The notes below the pieces were generated by a model. The model was not told the origin of the DNA. It worked only from the letters and a program-made list of their open reading frames with translations, and made no database searches. This document shows positions 26,205-37,359 of a stretch of 63,223 bases of DNA, one piece after another (position 1 is the stretch's first letter; every line of letters starts with the position of its first letter). Made by a program: the position numbers and the translations under genes. This stretch comes from Burkholderiales bacterium (GTDB lineage: Bacteria; Pseudomonadota; Gammaproteobacteria; Burkholderiales; Burkholderiaceae_B). Location: assembly GCA_021300475.1 (NCBI GenBank), contig JAJTDO010000012.1, positions 31,921-95,143 on the forward strand. The letters are read 5' to 3'.

Positions 26205-27770
26205 TTAAAGAAACACTTTGCCCCACTGCAAGAGGCTTGTACCCACCATGCCCAACACCAAAAACAAGGTAAAACCCAATGCTCGGTTGATTCGCCTTTG
26301 CTGCTTGGCCAAGAGTTCAAGCTGCTTGTCTACCCGGCCGGATGACTGGCTGAGAGACTGGTGCAGCAAACGCGGCAATGAAGGCAAGATGGTGGCCCAC
26401 TGCGCGGCCTCCCAGGACAAGCGGTTTTGGAAGCCCTTCCAGCCCACTTGCTCATTCATCCAGTTTTCCAGAAACGGCTTGGCGGTGATCCACAGGTCAA
26501 GATCGGGGTCGAGTTGCCGACCCAAGCCTTCAATGTTCAGCAGGGTTTTTTGCAGCAGTACCAACTGCGGCTGCACTTCAACGTTGAAGCGGCGGGAAAT
26601 CTGGAACAGGCGCATTAACACCAGACCAAGGGAAATGTCTTTCAGGGGTTTGTCGAAAAACGGTTCAATGACAGAACGAATGGCGGATTCCAGAGAATCT
26701 ATCCGCGTTTGCCCGGGAACCCAACCGGATTCCACATGCAACTCTGCAACCCGTTTGTAATCGCGCCTGAAAAATGCAATGAAATTCTGAGCCAGATAGT
26801 GTTTGTCAGTGTCACTGAGGGTACCGACAATGCCAAAGTCGAGCGCAATGTAGCGGCCAAAATCGCTGCCGCTGTTGCCGACATAAATATTGCCCGGGTG
26901 CATGTCTGCGTGAAAAAAGCCGTCGCGAAATACTTGAGTGAAAAAAATTTCAACGCCGTTCCTGGACAGTTTCTTTAAATCAACCCCGATGGCCCTGAGG
27001 TGTTCGATTTGGGAAATGGGCACACCGAACATCCGCTCCATCACAATGACGCTGGTGGAGCAGTAATCCCAGTACATTTCCGGAACCCGCAACAGCAAGC
27101 CGTCTGGCGTACCCGGCGCAAAGTTTCGCCTGAGTTGTGCGGCATTGGCTGCCTCGCGCATCAGGTCGAGTTCGTCATTTAGATAGGTGTCGAATTCAGC
27201 CACCACTTCGCGCGGCCGCAGACGGCGCCCGTCGTGGGAAATTTTTTCCAGCACACGTGCGCCCATGCGCATCAGGGCCAAGTCTTTGCCAATGACTTCC
27301 GCCATGCCCGGGCGCAGCACCTTGACGGCCACCTGCTTGCCAGCATGCACGCCTTGGCGCAAGGTGGCGAAGTGAACCTGAGCAATTGAGGCGCTGGCAA
27401 CGGGTTCGGGATCGAATTCGAGAAACATTTCGTCAATGGTGCGCCCCAGCGAAAGCTCGATCTGGGCAATGGCCATGTTGCTGGGAAATGGAGGCACGCG
27501 GTCTTGCAACAAGGCAAGTTCATCTGCAATGTCTGTGGGCAACAAGTCTCGGCGGGTGGAAAGCACCTGACCGAATTTTACGAAGATGGGGCCGAGATCT
27601 TCCAAAGCGCGGCGCATACGTTCGCCACGGGGCATGGCGTAAAACCGGTTGGCGCTGACCAACCTGAAGACACGCCACAACATGGGATGGTTGATGGCAT
27701 CCACAATAATTTCGTGGAGCCCGTACCGGCGCATCACAGAGAAAATTTTAAAAAGGCGAAGCAAGGTCAT
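26205..27770 (-). CDS. ubiB: UbiB, ABC1/ADCK-type ATPase for ubiquinone synthesis
   Basis: Atypical kinase-fold ATPase needed for the aerobic ubiquinone pathway. The family KxGQ motif is [11 protein letters not shown] (residues 65-68), with the Ala-rich loop [10 protein letters not shown] and the catalytic [11 protein letters not shown] and ALDFGIVG segments. A C-terminal membrane helix lies near 500-520. Length 521 aa is typical. It overlaps ubiJ by 4 nt. Confidence 0.96.
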   Translation of the reverse strand: MTLLRLFKIFSVMRRYGLHEIIVDAINHPMLWRVFRLVSANRFYAMPRGERMRRALEDLGPIFVKFGQVLSTRRDLLPTDIADELALLQDRVPPFPSNMAIAQIELSLGRTIDEMFLEFDPEPVASASIAQVHFATLRQGVHAGKQVAVKVLRPGMAEVIGKDLALMRMGARVLEKISHDGRRLRPREVVAEFDTYLNDELDLMREAANAAQLRRNFAPGTPDGLLLRVPEMYWDYCSTSVIVMERMFGVPISQIEHLRAIGVDLKKLSRNGVEIFFTQVFRDGFFHADMHPGNIYVGNSGSDFGRYIALDFGIVGTLSDTDKHYLAQNFIAFFRRDYKRVAELHVESGWVPGQTRIDSLESAIRSVIEPFFDKPLKDISLGLVLMRLFQISRRFNVEVQPQLVLLQKTLLNIEGLGRQLDPDLDLWITAKPFLENWMNEQVGWKGFQNRLSWEAAQWATILPSLPRLLHQSLSQSSGRVDKQLELLAKQQRRINRALGFTLFLVLGMVGTSLLQWGKVFL

Positions 27771-28438
27771 GCGCCACCCTCTGGAATGTCCAGTCGCTGT
27801 ACACGTTTTTCCAGCCGGGCCAGATCGTCTCGCAAACGGGCAACTTCTTCGACAAAGCGATCCATGTCGGTTTGACCCACGGCAATGGCCTGCTCATGCA
27901 ACATGTATTCACGGGTGGCTTCGGACAAGCGTTGGCCCGTGCCCAGCACACCCTCGACCACCTGACTGAAAAAGCGCATGGCCATGACGGCCCGCTCGTC
28001 ACCCACCACTTGGGCCAAGTCTTCTTCAGGGTCCCAACGAAGGTGTTCCAGCAAGTAGGACACGGTGGCGGCCAACTCGGCGTCGCCTTCGATGCTGGTG
28101 GCCGACATGGCCTTTTGACGGTCGCGCAGCGCTGGCAAGGCGTCTTTCAATTCGACGGAAATGGTGGTGTCTGCAGGCACCACGGGGGCTGCCGGCTCAA
28201 AAAAACCGGACTCGGTGATTTTCAGACGAATGACAATTGGCGTGGCTCTGAGCTCCAACACCTTGTTGGCCTGTGATTTCAAACGGCGCTGGCAGTCAGC
28301 ATCGCGTGCCAGCAAATGATTGGCAGCCGGCGCCAGAAACAGAGCCGGATTTGAAAATGCGGACAAGCCTTGCTGCTGCAAAGGCTTTAAAAAGCTGCCA
28401 AACACACCCAACAATGCGGCTGCGGGATTCTGCGCCAT
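27767..28438 (-). CDS. ubiJ: UbiJ-like SCP2-domain ubiquinone accessory protein
   Basis: 223 residues with an N-terminal SCP2 (sterol-carrier-like) lipid-binding domain and a C-terminal coiled coil ([18 protein letters not shown]). UbiJ binds ubiquinone intermediates and scaffolds the Ubi enzyme complex. The position immediately before ubiB is the expected one. Fold and context support the call; sequence identity to E. coli UbiJ is low in this family. Confidence 0.88.
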   Translation of the reverse strand: MAQNPAAALLGVFGSFLKPLQQQGLSAFSNPALFLAPAANHLLARDADCQRRLKSQANKVLELRATPIVIRLKITESGFFEPAAPVVPADTTISVELKDALPALRDRQKAMSATSIEGDAELAATVSYLLEHLRWDPEEDLAQVVGDERAVMAMRFFSQVVEGVLGTGQRLSEATREYMLHEQAIAVGQTDMDRFVEEVARLRDDLARLEKRVQRLDIPEGGA

Positions 28439-28491
28439 TCAAGACTCTTTAAACGGTAAGGGGTTCTACACAATTCTGACAGGCCACACAT

Positions 28492-28518
28492 GAAAAAACC
28501 CACCGATAGGTGGGCTTT
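28492..28518 (-). terminator. Rho-independent terminator after the Tim44-domain gene
   Basis: On the minus strand CCCACC-TATC-GGTGGG (28514-28499) is followed by six Ts. It separates the Tim44-domain gene from ubiJ. Confidence 0.88.
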
Positions 28519-28568
28519 CTCCTCGGCGACTTGAAAGTGTACCCGAGTTTACCGAACAAGCGGGCGAC

Positions 28569-29657
28569 TTAGAGTTGCTGCAATCCACAAAGCAACCAAC
28601 CCCCTTTGCCGCTGGCCGGCCTGCTCAAGTTCCAGACCTCTTCGAAGGCCTCTGCAGGTGCATTTGCAGCTTCGCGGATGGTGCCGGTGAACAGGACGGA
28701 AGCGATGTGCTCAGATGGATCTTGTTCATAGGCCAACAACTCGGCGTTCAGCGTCACTACGTCGGTCTGATTGACGGCTGTTCCGCGCTCGGCCATTTCC
28801 TTGGAAAATTGAGTGAACAGTTCGTCGCTGACAAACTCTTTCAGGGTTGAGGCGTCGGCTTTGTCGAACGCGGCCTGCAAACGCACAAAAACAGACTTGG
28901 CGGAAGCAAGGAAGCTTTCCTTGTCAAAATCATAAGGCAACACCAAGGCAGCCTCGTCAGCGGTTTCAGCAACAGGCGCCAGACTGCTCAAAGGCTGACC
29001 GAATGCGTTGTATTGAACGCCTGACGCGGCAGGTGCCTGACTCACTGGCTGACCGAATGTTTGAGCAACGGGTTGAGCGACAGGTTGAGCGACAGGTTGA
29101 GCGACAGGTTGAGCAGGCGCTTCATAGCCCCGAAACTCTGTTGGCGCCTGACCGGCAGTACCTGCACCTGCACCCGCTCCAGCGTAGGCTGGCGTTTGCG
29201 CTGGCGTGTTGGACTTCTTGAACATGCGATAAAGAAACAATGCACCGAACGCAAACAGACCGACCATCAGCAAGCTGCTCATGAATGAAGCCAATTCACC
29301 GCCCAAGCCCAAATGGGAGAACAAGGCTGCAATTCCAAGACCGGCTGCCAAGCCCGCCAAAGGCCCCAACCACCTATTTCGGGCGGGTTGCTGAGGTGGC
29401 GTGGCGGCCGCAGGCGAGGCTGCTGGCTGCGCGGGTTTGGCGGCCTGAGTGGGTGCCGCATTTTGAGCCGGCGCTGACGTCGGGCTAGAAGGCTCAGCCC
29501 GCTTGTTGGTGAGCCCTGAGCTTTGACGCCCGGCAGACTGACCGCCTCCGAGACGCTTGGCAAACGCCTCTTGGGGCAACGCAGACAATATAAAAACACT
29601 GGCCACTGTTGTCGAAATGACAACACTGACAACTTTTTTTCTTGCGGAAGTATTCAC
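28569..29657 (-). CDS. Tim44-domain (TIM44-like) membrane protein
   Basis: 362 residues from a GTG at 29657, which has AGGA 8 nt upstream; a longer frame to 29705 lacks this. The N-terminus has a signal-like segment ending QEAFA, then an Ala/Pro/Gln-rich linker, two membrane helices (about 105-150), and a C-terminal Tim44-like (NTF2-fold) domain ending near VWNLSRPASGKGGWLLCGL. A PVAQ unit is repeated four times (12-bp direct repeats near 29069-29115). Family role in bacteria is unclear. Stands between ubiE and ubiJ. Confidence 0.85.
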   Translation of the reverse strand: MNTSARKKVVSVVISTTVASVFILSALPQEAFAKRLGGGQSAGRQSSGLTNKRAEPSSPTSAPAQNAAPTQAAKPAQPAASPAAATPPQQPARNRWLGPLAGLAAGLGIAALFSHLGLGGELASFMSSLLMVGLFAFGALFLYRMFKKSNTPAQTPAYAGAGAGAGTAGQAPTEFRGYEAPAQPVAQPVAQPVAQPVAQTFGQPVSQAPAASGVQYNAFGQPLSSLAPVAETADEAALVLPYDFDKESFLASAKSVFVRLQAAFDKADASTLKEFVSDELFTQFSKEMAERGTAVNQTDVVTLNAELLAYEQDPSEHIASVLFTGTIREAANAPAEAFEEVWNLSRPASGKGGWLLCGLQQL

Positions 29658-29789
29658 AGAAAGGATCCTCACACGGGTTTGGGCGGCGTTAAAAATCACC
29701 ACCATTGACTTTTAGATGGGGACGGTGCCTGAAAGTTCAAGGCAAGACCTCCGAAAGATGAAAACGTCGGTACACATTACACGTCAAGA

Positions 29790-30521
29790 TTAAATTTTTA
29801 CACCTTGATGCAATGCGACAACACCGGCGGTGTAGTTCCAGTAATCCACTTTGTCGAAACCGGAACGCAACATCATGGCCTTGAGCGTTTCTTGATCGGG
29901 GTGCATGCGAATGCTTTCGGCCAGATAACGGTAACTTTCACTGTCATTGGCAACCAATTCACCCATTTTTGGCAAAACCTTGAATGAATACACATCATAA
30001 AACGGTGCCAGCAACGGACTCACCTTGGAAAACTCCAATACCAACACCCGCCCGCCCGGTTTGACCACGCGGCACATTTCAGCCAAGGCGACTTCTTTGT
30101 GGGTCATGTTGCGCAAACCGAACGCCACGGTGACACGGTCGAAGTAATTGTCGGGGAACGGCAACTTTTCGGCATCGCAAAGCGCCACCTTGGGCATGCG
30201 ACCCTCGTTGAACAAGCGGTCGCGACCCACACCCAGCATGGATTCGTTGATGTCGGTCAGCCACACTTCGCCTTTGGGCCCCACCAGATCGACAAACTTT
30301 CTGGCGAGATCACCGGTTCCTCCTGCAATATCCAGAATTTTCATGCCCGGACGTATGGCGGCCTGACGAATGGCTGACGCTTTCCAGATGCGGTGCATGC
30401 CACCCGACATGACGTCGTTCATGACGTCGTATTTGGCCGCAACCGAGTCAAAAACACCGGCGACGCGTTTGGCCTTTTCCTCTTCAGGCACTGAACTGAA
30501 ACCAAAATGAGTATCTGCCAT
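29790..30521 (-). CDS. ubiE: Demethylmenaquinone/ubiquinone C-methyltransferase
   Basis: SAM enzyme that C-methylates the quinone ring in ubiquinone (and menaquinone) synthesis. 243 aa from the ATG at 30521 (MADTHFGF), with GAGG 6 nt upstream, matching the family N-terminus; the open frame to 30620 would overlap the DUF971 gene. Motif I is [15 protein letters not shown]; the UbiE signatures [17 protein letters not shown] and [10 protein letters not shown] are present. Confidence 0.97.
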   Translation of the reverse strand: MADTHFGFSSVPEEEKAKRVAGVFDSVAAKYDVMNDVMSGGMHRIWKASAIRQAAIRPGMKILDIAGGTGDLARKFVDLVGPKGEVWLTDINESMLGVGRDRLFNEGRMPKVALCDAEKLPFPDNYFDRVTVAFGLRNMTHKEVALAEMCRVVKPGGRVLVLEFSKVSPLLAPFYDVYSFKVLPKMGELVANDSESYRYLAESIRMHPDQETLKAMMLRSGFDKVDYWNYTAGVVALHQGVKI

Positions 30522-30528
30522 GCCAACC

Positions 30529-30963
30529 TCAGTGGTGGTGTCCGCAAGCACCGCCTGAGGGCGCTTCGAATTTTGCATTTTCAGGTGCGCTTGCATCGCG
30601 GCTTGCGCCTGCATTTTCAAGACGCTTTAAATAGTCGTCCCACAATTCGGTCTGGTTTTCTCCCAGCCAATAGAGATAGTCCCAAGAGTAGATGCCAGTG
30701 TCGTGACCATCGCTGAATGTGGGCTGTATTGCATATTGCCCAACGGCATCGACTGAATTCAATGCGACATCGCGCTTACCGACCTGCAACACTTCCTGGC
30801 CCGGCCCGTGGCCTTTCACCTCAGCTGAAGGGGAGTAGACACGCATCAGTTCCATGGGCAAGAAAAAAGTGATGCCGTCATCGAACTCAACCTCAACGCG
30901 ACGGGTTTGTTGGTGAACCACAATGCGGGTTGGAATGGGGGTGCCCGCGCTTAAACCAGCCAT
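30529..30963 (-). CDS. DUF971 domain protein
   Basis: 144 residues from the ATG at 30963 with GAGG 6 nt upstream. The DUF971 core runs from [20 protein letters not shown] to [15 protein letters not shown]. The domain also occurs fused to Fe-S biogenesis and butyrobetaine hydroxylase-type proteins, with no firm function alone. The tail ends GGACGHHH, a possible metal-binding end. Ends 7 nt before ubiE, so probably co-transcribed. Confidence 0.85.
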   Translation of the reverse strand: MAGLSAGTPIPTRIVVHQQTRRVEVEFDDGITFFLPMELMRVYSPSAEVKGHGPGQEVLQVGKRDVALNSVDAVGQYAIQPTFSDGHDTGIYSWDYLYWLGENQTELWDDYLKRLENAGASRDASAPENAKFEAPSGGACGHHH

Positions 30964-31080
30964 AAACTGCCTCAATCTTTTTCTAAAGTGTGAGCATAGT
31001 GTACCGCAGCCACGGCCGATGTTTTTATCTGCTTTGCAACTGAACATGCACAAGCAAGGTTTTCATGAAAAGACTTTTCT

Positions 31081-31098
31081 GTGTCATGTGACTGTCAC
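31081..31098 (+). promoter_or_regulatory. Pho box upstream of phoB
   Basis: GTGTCAT-GTGA-CTGTCAC matches the PhoB-binding direct repeat CTGTCAT-N4-CTGTCAY at 13 of 14 defined positions. A -10-like TATTGT/CATTAT follows about 10 nt later, where a Pho box replaces the -35. This implies autoregulation of phoBR under phosphate limitation. Confidence 0.8.
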
Positions 31099-31154
31099 AT
31101 TAGTGCATTATTGTAATCATCATGATTGGACGATTACATTAACAAGGCTAGAAC

Positions 31155-31853
31155 ATGGGTAGCACTATTTTGGTGGTAGAAGACGAACCGGCGATCGCGG
31201 AACTGATTGCAGTCAACTTAAGCCACGCTGGACACAAGGTATTGCGCGCAAGTGACACCGGACAGGCAAAAACCATCATTAACGCAGAGTTGCCCGACCT
31301 GATTTTGCTGGACTGGATGCTGCCGGGCACCACTGGCATTGAGTTTGCAAAAATCCTGCGCAAGGACGAGCGCACCAAAGACACGCCCATCGTCATGTTG
31401 ACCGCCCGTGCGGACGAAGATGACAAGGTCATGGGGTTGGAGGTGGGTGCAGACGACTACATCACGAAGCCGTTTTCCCCCAAGGAGTTGTTGGCGAGGA
31501 TCAAGGCGGTGTTGCGCAGACGGGCACCTCAACTGACAGATGACCGCGTTGAAGTCGCCGGTCTGACGCTGGACCCCACCACACACCGGGTGTTTGGCAA
31601 AGAGGTTCAACTTGATGTGGGACCCACGGAGTTCAGGCTGCTGCATTTTTTCATGACACGTCCGGAACGCGTGCACAGTCGCACCCAATTGCTGGATCAG
31701 GTCTGGGGCGACCATGTATTTGTTGAAGAACGTACGGTGGATGTGCACATCAGGCGCTTGCGCCAGTCGCTGACGCCTTCAGGGCATGAGTCTCACATTG
31801 AAACAGTTCGGGGCGCGGGTTACCGATTTTGCGTTAAACCTGGTCTGCAGTGA
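31155..31853 (+). CDS. phoB: Phosphate regulon response regulator PhoB
   Basis: 232-residue OmpR-class response regulator. The receiver domain has the phospho-acceptor Asp53 in LILLDWMLPG, acidic pocket VVEDEP, and Lys in YITKPFSPKEL. The C-terminal winged helix has RERTVDVHIRRLR-like VEERTVDVHIRRLRQSL and TVRGAGYRF. A Pho box lies 57 nt upstream and phoR follows, so identity as PhoB rather than a generic OmpR member is well supported. Confidence 0.95.
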   Translation: MGSTILVVEDEPAIAELIAVNLSHAGHKVLRASDTGQAKTIINAELPDLILLDWMLPGTTGIEFAKILRKDERTKDTPIVMLTARADEDDKVMGLEVGADDYITKPFSPKELLARIKAVLRRRAPQLTDDRVEVAGLTLDPTTHRVFGKEVQLDVGPTEFRLLHFFMTRPERVHSRTQLLDQVWGDHVFVEERTVDVHIRRLRQSLTPSGHESHIETVRGAGYRFCVKPGLQ

Positions 31854-31934
31854 CCCGCAAATCAGCCGTAAGACATGCAATTAAACAATTTGGCCTTGCC
31901 CAAAAGTCGGTTTTAAACCGTACAATTGCGCCCT

Positions 31935-33239
31935 ATGTTTAATGTCATCCTGAGACTGATTGCAACCGGCGCCTATTTTTTAGGCGTCGCAATGATCACC
32001 CGTTTAATCGTGGGGGCAGACTTCGCCATTGTGGTGGTGATCGCTTCCGCATTGTTCATGGTGGGCTTTCATGCGATTTCCGCCTATCGCCTGAAAAACT
32101 GGATGAACGACCTACGACTGGACAATGCACCCGAATTGTCTGGCTGGTGGGACGAACTGGGTTCACGCATTTACCGCAACCTGAAAACCTACCACCGCCA
32201 ACAGCAACTGCTGAGCAACTCACTGCTGGCGTTTCGCAATGCAGCGCAGGCCTTGCCTGACGGTGTGATCACCATCAACAAAGAAAATCAGATTAACTGG
32301 TGCAATGAAACCGCAGAGGCGCAATTGGGGTTGCGCTCGCCCCGTGACAACGGACAAGTCATCACCAACCTGATCCGTGACCCTGACTTCGTGGCCTTCA
32401 TCAAGGCAAAGTCGACAGAAAAATCAGCGCTCATTAAATCCCCAAAAAACAGCAGGCAGATTCTGGCGTTGCAACGGGTCAATTATGGTGAAGATCAAAT
32501 GCTGATTTTGACCCGTGACGTCACCGACCGGGAAAAACTGGAACACATGCGCCGTGACTTTGTTGCCAACGTCTCACATGAACTGAAAACCCCACTGACC
32601 GTTTTGTTGGGTTTTCTTGAAACGGTTCAAGAAATTGACCTGCCACCAGAACAAGAAAAGAAATACCTGACCTTGATGCTGGAACAAGGCGGACGGATGC
32701 GTACGCTGATTGATGACTTGCTGACCCTGTCTTCCCTGGAAGCCAATATCAGCACAGGCAACGATGAAACCATCTTCTGCGACAAACTGATGGACCGGTT
32801 GAAAACCGACGCGCTTGCCTTGTCAGACGGACACCATAAAATTCAGTTTGAAGTGACACCCAACCTGAACCTCAGGGGACGGGAAGCAGAAATCACCAGT
32901 GCATTTTCAAACCTGATTTCCAACGCAGTCCGCTACACACCAGAAGGCGGGGCGATTTCGGTCAAGTGGTTTACAGCAGAAAACGGCGATCTGCATTTTG
33001 ACGTGAAAGACAGTGGCATCGGCATCTTGCCCTTGCACATACCCAGGCTGACGGAGCGTTTTTACCGGGTCGACAGAAGCCGTTCACGTGAAACAGGCGG
33101 CACAGGTTTGGGTCTGGCCATTGTTAAACACGTGCTGACCCGGCACAACGGCCAGTTGGAAATCAAGAGCGAGTTCGGCTACGGCAGCACGTTTTCTGCG
33201 GTTCTGCCTGCTTCAAGGCGGGCGCCCGCAAGCAATTAA
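31935..33239 (+). CDS. phoR: Phosphate regulon sensor kinase PhoR
   Basis: 434-residue sensor kinase. Two N-terminal membrane helices (about 2-50, no large periplasmic domain, as in PhoR), a DUF3329/PAS region (ALPDGVITINKENQINWCNE), HisKA with the phospho-His in VANVSHELKTPLTV near residue 214, and an HATPase domain (NLISNAVRYTPEGG, DSGIGI, GGTGLGLAI). I chose the ATG at 35 nt-position 31935; a TTG three codons earlier is possible. No phoU or pst genes follow. Confidence 0.94.
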   Translation: MFNVILRLIATGAYFLGVAMITRLIVGADFAIVVVIASALFMVGFHAISAYRLKNWMNDLRLDNAPELSGWWDELGSRIYRNLKTYHRQQQLLSNSLLAFRNAAQALPDGVITINKENQINWCNETAEAQLGLRSPRDNGQVITNLIRDPDFVAFIKAKSTEKSALIKSPKNSRQILALQRVNYGEDQMLILTRDVTDREKLEHMRRDFVANVSHELKTPLTVLLGFLETVQEIDLPPEQEKKYLTLMLEQGGRMRTLIDDLLTLSSLEANISTGNDETIFCDKLMDRLKTDALALSDGHHKIQFEVTPNLNLRGREAEITSAFSNLISNAVRYTPEGGAISVKWFTAENGDLHFDVKDSGIGILPLHIPRLTERFYRVDRSRSRETGGTGLGLAIVKHVLTRHNGQLEIKSEFGYGSTFSAVLPASRRAPASN

Positions 33240-33250
33240 GGCGGGCAAAA

Positions 33251-33284
33251 TAAAAAAGGGAATGCCTGAACCCAGGCACTCCCC
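33251..33284 (-). terminator. Terminator between phoR and the DUF3683 gene
   Basis: GGGAATGCCTG (33258-33268) pairs with CAGGCACTCCC (33273-33283) with one mismatch. On the minus strand it is followed by TTTTTTA, so it mainly ends the DUF3683 transcript; it may also stop phoR transcription from the other side. Confidence 0.8.
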
Positions 33285-33311
33285 TCATTAGCAACCGCCA
33301 ATATACAAACC

Positions 33312-36300
33312 CTAAACCAGAATACGCTCTATGCCGCCGGCGTTGGCAACGCTGACATAGTCAGGTAACCAGTTTTTACCCAACACATGTTTGGCGATTT
33401 CAACCACGATGTAGTCGGCCTCGACATTGGCATCGTCCGTATAACGGGCCAACCCCTGCAAACAAGAAGGGCAACTGGTCAGAATCTTGACAGCGTCTTC
33501 TTTCGTCTGGGTTTGACCGTTGATTGGAATGGCCCGCAGTTTGTCTGCCCCTTTGCGCATTTCGGATTCCTTGCGGAAACGAACCTGCGTTGAAATATCA
33601 GGGCGAGACACCGCGAAGGTGCCTGATTCACCACAGCACCTGTCGTTTTTCTCAATCTTGTGACCTTGAACATCGCTGTTCATCAGGGTGTTTACCACCT
33701 TGATGGAGTCATGCTGCTTCATGGGACTGTGACAAGGTTCGTGGTACATGTAGCGGGTACCGGTAACGTCATGGAGTTTGACGCCCTTCTCCATGAGAAA
33801 CTCATGAATGTCCATGATGCGACAGCCAGGGAAGATTTTGTCGAACTGGTAGGACTGAAGTTGATCAAAGCAGGTTCCACAACTCACCACCACTGTTTTA
33901 ATGTCCAAATAATTCAATGTGTTGGCTACGCGGTGGAAGAGCACACGGTTGTCCGTGATCATTTTTTCAGCCACGTCGTACTGTCCGGTTCCGCGTTGCG
34001 GGTAACCGCAGCACAAATAACCGGGAGGCAGTACCGTTTGCACACCCACATGCCAGAGCATGGCTTGGGTGGCCAAACCGACTTGCGAGAACAAACGTTC
34101 GGAACCGCAACCGGGGAAGTAGAAAACAGCCTCGGAATCTGAGTTGGTGCTCTGCGGATTGCGAATGACAGGCACGATTTTGTCATCTTCGATGTCAAGC
34201 AGTGCACGCGCGGTTTTCTTGGGCAAATTGCCGGGCATGGGTTTGTTGATGAAGTGAATCACCTGCTCGCGTATGGGCGCCTTGCCCAAAGTCACTGGCG
34301 GCTTGGTGGTCTGCTTTTCCAGCAGGCCCATGGCCTTGCCGACCTTGTGCGCAAATCGCTGCAGCTTGTAGCCCACATCAAGCATGCCGGAGCGGAACAT
34401 TTTAATGGTGGCCGGGTCTTTTGCGTTCAAGAAAGCCATTGCCGCCGACGTACCGGGGTTGAAGGACTTCTTGCCCATTTTCCGCAAAAGCGCACGCATG
34501 TTCATGGAGACTTCACCGAAGTCGATATCCACGGGGCATGGCGTTAAGCACTTGTGGCAAACGGTGCAGTGGTCAGCCACGTCTTCAAATTCTTCCCAGT
34601 GCTTGATTGAGATGCCACGGCGGGTTTGTTCTTCATAGAGGAAGGCTTCAACCAGCAAGGAAGTGGCGAGAATTTTATTGCGCGGGCTATACAGCAGGTT
34701 GGCTCCCGGCACGTGCGTTGAGCACACTGGTTTGCACTTGCCGCAACGCAGACAGTCTTTTACCGAAGTGGCGATAGCGCCAATGTCAGACTGCTGCATG
34801 ATCAGGCTTTCATGCCCCATCAGGTTAAAGCTCGGTGTGTAGGCGTTGCGCAAGTCGCCGCCAGACATGAGCTTGCCTTTGTTGAAGCGGCCTTCCGGAT
34901 CAACGCGTTGCTTGTATTCCTCAAACGGGCGACGCTCTTCGTCTGATAAAAATTCCAGCTTGGTAATGCCAATGCCGTGCTCGCCGGAAATGACGCCATC
35001 AAGGTTGCGCGCAATTTGCATGATGCGAACCACGGCGCCTTCGGCTTCGTGAAGCATGTCGTAGTCGTCGGAATTCACCGGAATGTTGGTGTGCACGTTA
35101 CCGTCGCCGGCGTGCATGTGCAAAGCCACGAATACGCGACCACGCAGCACCCGCTTGTGAATGCCTACGCAGGCCTCAAGAATGGGGGCGAACTGGTTGC
35201 CGGTGAAAATGGCGGCCAGTGTGGATTTCACTTCACGCTTCCAGGAAACGCGAATGGTTCTGTCTTGCAGCACCTCGAAAACCCGTGCGTCAGGCTGTGT
35301 CTGGCTGCGCGCCTGCAATGCAGGCAGCAACTCAGGCGACAATTCGCCGAAGCCCAGTTCAGCCAACATCGGCAAGGCCTCTGCCAGCGGCATGTTCATG
35401 TTGCTGAGCAGCCAATTCCAGCGCGCGTATGTTTTTGCAAGCAAATCAACGGTCTGAGTGGTTCTCTCGCCCAGCAGTTCGGCGCTGCTGAGTTTGTCGA
35501 GCTCAGGATCTTCACTTTTTCCAATGGGCAGATCGCCCTCGAAATAGGTGTTGAGTTCGCCTAGCAACTTGAGTTTGTTTTTAATGGACAACTCAATGTT
35601 GATGCGTTCGATTTCATCGGTGTATTCGCCCATGCGCGGCAGGGGAATCACGACGTCTTCGTTGATTTTGAAAGCGTTGGTGTGGCGGGCGATGGCCGCT
35701 GTGCGGGCACGGTCTAGCCAGAATTTTTTGCGTGCTTCTGCTGATACGGCGACAAAGCCCTCCCCGCTTCTGCCATTGGCAAGGCGAATGACCTCCGAAG
35801 CGGCGTGCGCCACTGCGTTTTCATCGTCGCCTACGATGTCGCCGATCAGAACCATTTTCGGAAACTGACCGCGGCGCGATTTCGGGCTGTAACCAACGGC
35901 ACGCAAGTAGCGCTCGTCGAGATGCTCCAAACCAGCCAGAATGGCGCCACGCTCTTTGCCATCGGTGTCAAGGTAGCGCTTGATTTCAACGATGGACGGA
36001 ACGGCGTCTTTGGCCTGGCCGTAAAATTCGAGGCAAACCGTCCTGACGTTCTTGGGCATGCGGTGCAGCACCCAACGGCAAGAGGTAATGAGACCGTCGC
36101 AACCCTCTTTTTGTATGCCGGGCAAACCCGCGAGGAATTTGTCGGTAACGTCTTTGCCCAAACCCACTTTACGGAAGCGCTGGCCGGCGATATTCAAGGT
36201 TTCAGTGCGCAAGACACGCTCGCCCGGTTGGCGGTTACCGTCTGACCAAACGAGATCAAAGCGGGCCATGTCCACATCATGAATCTTGCTCATGTTGTGG

Positions 36301-37322
36301 CCAATGCGGGTCACCTCCAGCCAGTCGCCTTGTGGGTCCACCATGCGCCACCAAGCGAGGTTGTCAAGCGCGGTGCCCCACAAGACGGCTTTTTTGCCGC
36401 CTGCATTCATGGCCACGTTGCCACCGACGCAAGAAGCTTCTGCCGAAGTGGGGTCTACCGCAAACACCAGACCATTTCGGTCTGCGATGTCAGAGACGCG
36501 TTTTGTAACCACGCCGGCAGCAGAAAATACAGTGGCCACTTCATGGTCGAGCCCGGGCAGGACAATACGCTCGACTTCGTCGAGTTGCTCCAGCTTTTCG
36601 GTGTTGATGACAGCAGACAGCGCTGTCAGGGGAATTGCACCGCCTGTGTAACCGGTGCCACCCCCCCTTGGAATAATGGTGAGGCCTAATTCGACGCAGC
36701 CCTTGACCAAGCCTGGTATTTCAAACTCTGTGTCCGGAGTGAGCACCACAAACGGGTACTCAACGCGCCAATCAGTGGCGTCAGTGACGTGCGACACACG
36801 GGACAGACCATCAAACTTGATGTTGCCCTTGGCAGTGTGTTGCCCTAAAACCTTGAAAGTTTGCTTGCGCAGGCGCTCGGTTTCCTGAAATTCGACAGAA
36901 AATTTCTGGACGGCGGCGCGCGCCAACTCAATGAGGGCCTGAACCTTTGTGCTGCGGTCCTTGACCTCGGGGGCGTCAGTGTTTTCTGTGGACAAGCGGC
37001 GCTTTTCAACATCGTTCAAGCGATGTTCCATGGCCTCGATAAGTGCTTCGCGGCGCGACGGATTGTCCAAGAGGTCGTCTTGGAGGTAGGGATTGCGACG
37101 CACAACCCAGATATCGCCCAGCACTTCATAAAGCATGCGGGCCGAACGGCCGGTTTTGCGTTCAACACGAAGCGACTGGAGAATATTCCAAGCGTCTTCG
37201 CCCAGCAACCGGATGACCACTTCCTTGTCTGAGAAAGAGGTGTAGTTGTAAGGAATTTCGCGCAAACGAACGGTGTCGTCTGCATGGGGCAACAACTTGT
37301 GCAAAGTGGTGGGCGCGTTCAT
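33312..37322 (-). CDS. DUF3683-type FAD/4Fe-4S oxidoreductase, 1336 aa
   Basis: Giant fusion enzyme common in Burkholderiales. In order: a DUF3683 N-terminus, a PCMH-type FAD domain ([14 protein letters not shown]), an FAD-linked oxidase C-terminal domain ([14 protein letters not shown]), two 4Fe-4S motifs ([11 protein letters not shown] near 857; [12 protein letters not shown] near 920), and two CCG domains ([23 protein letters not shown]). This is the layout of D-lactate or glycolate dehydrogenases with an attached heterodisulfide-reductase-like module. Substrate is unknown; an electron donor to quinone is likely. Confidence 0.88.
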   Translation of the reverse strand: MNAPTTLHKLLPHADDTVRLREIPYNYTSFSDKEVVIRLLGEDAWNILQSLRVERKTGRSARMLYEVLGDIWVVRRNPYLQDDLLDNPSRREALIEAMEHRLNDVEKRRLSTENTDAPEVKDRSTKVQALIELARAAVQKFSVEFQETERLRKQTFKVLGQHTAKGNIKFDGLSRVSHVTDATDWRVEYPFVVLTPDTEFEIPGLVKGCVELGLTIIPRGGGTGYTGGAIPLTALSAVINTEKLEQLDEVERIVLPGLDHEVATVFSAAGVVTKRVSDIADRNGLVFAVDPTSAEASCVGGNVAMNAGGKKAVLWGTALDNLAWWRMVDPQGDWLEVTRIGHNMSKIHDVDMARFDLVWSDGNRQPGERVLRTETLNIAGQRFRKVGLGKDVTDKFLAGLPGIQKEGCDGLITSCRWVLHRMPKNVRTVCLEFYGQAKDAVPSIVEIKRYLDTDGKERGAILAGLEHLDERYLRAVGYSPKSRRGQFPKMVLIGDIVGDDENAVAHAASEVIRLANGRSGEGFVAVSAEARKKFWLDRARTAAIARHTNAFKINEDVVIPLPRMGEYTDEIERINIELSIKNKLKLLGELNTYFEGDLPIGKSEDPELDKLSSAELLGERTTQTVDLLAKTYARWNWLLSNMNMPLAEALPMLAELGFGELSPELLPALQARSQTQPDARVFEVLQDRTIRVSWKREVKSTLAAIFTGNQFAPILEACVGIHKRVLRGRVFVALHMHAGDGNVHTNIPVNSDDYDMLHEAEGAVVRIMQIARNLDGVISGEHGIGITKLEFLSDEERRPFEEYKQRVDPEGRFNKGKLMSGGDLRNAYTPSFNLMGHESLIMQQSDIGAIATSVKDCLRCGKCKPVCSTHVPGANLLYSPRNKILATSLLVEAFLYEEQTRRGISIKHWEEFEDVADHCTVCHKCLTPCPVDIDFGEVSMNMRALLRKMGKKSFNPGTSAAMAFLNAKDPATIKMFRSGMLDVGYKLQRFAHKVGKAMGLLEKQTTKPPVTLGKAPIREQVIHFINKPMPGNLPKKTARALLDIEDDKIVPVIRNPQSTNSDSEAVFYFPGCGSERLFSQVGLATQAMLWHVGVQTVLPPGYLCCGYPQRGTGQYDVAEKMITDNRVLFHRVANTLNYLDIKTVVVSCGTCFDQLQSYQFDKIFPGCRIMDIHEFLMEKGVKLHDVTGTRYMYHEPCHSPMKQHDSIKVVNTLMNSDVQGHKIEKNDRCCGESGTFAVSRPDISTQVRFRKESEMRKGADKLRAIPINGQTQTKEDAVKILTSCPSCLQGLARYTDDANVEADYIVVEIAKHVLGKNWLPDYVSVANAGGIERILV

Positions 37323-37359
37323 AAATTCCCTATACTTCTAAAAGAGGATTGTAGCTCAA

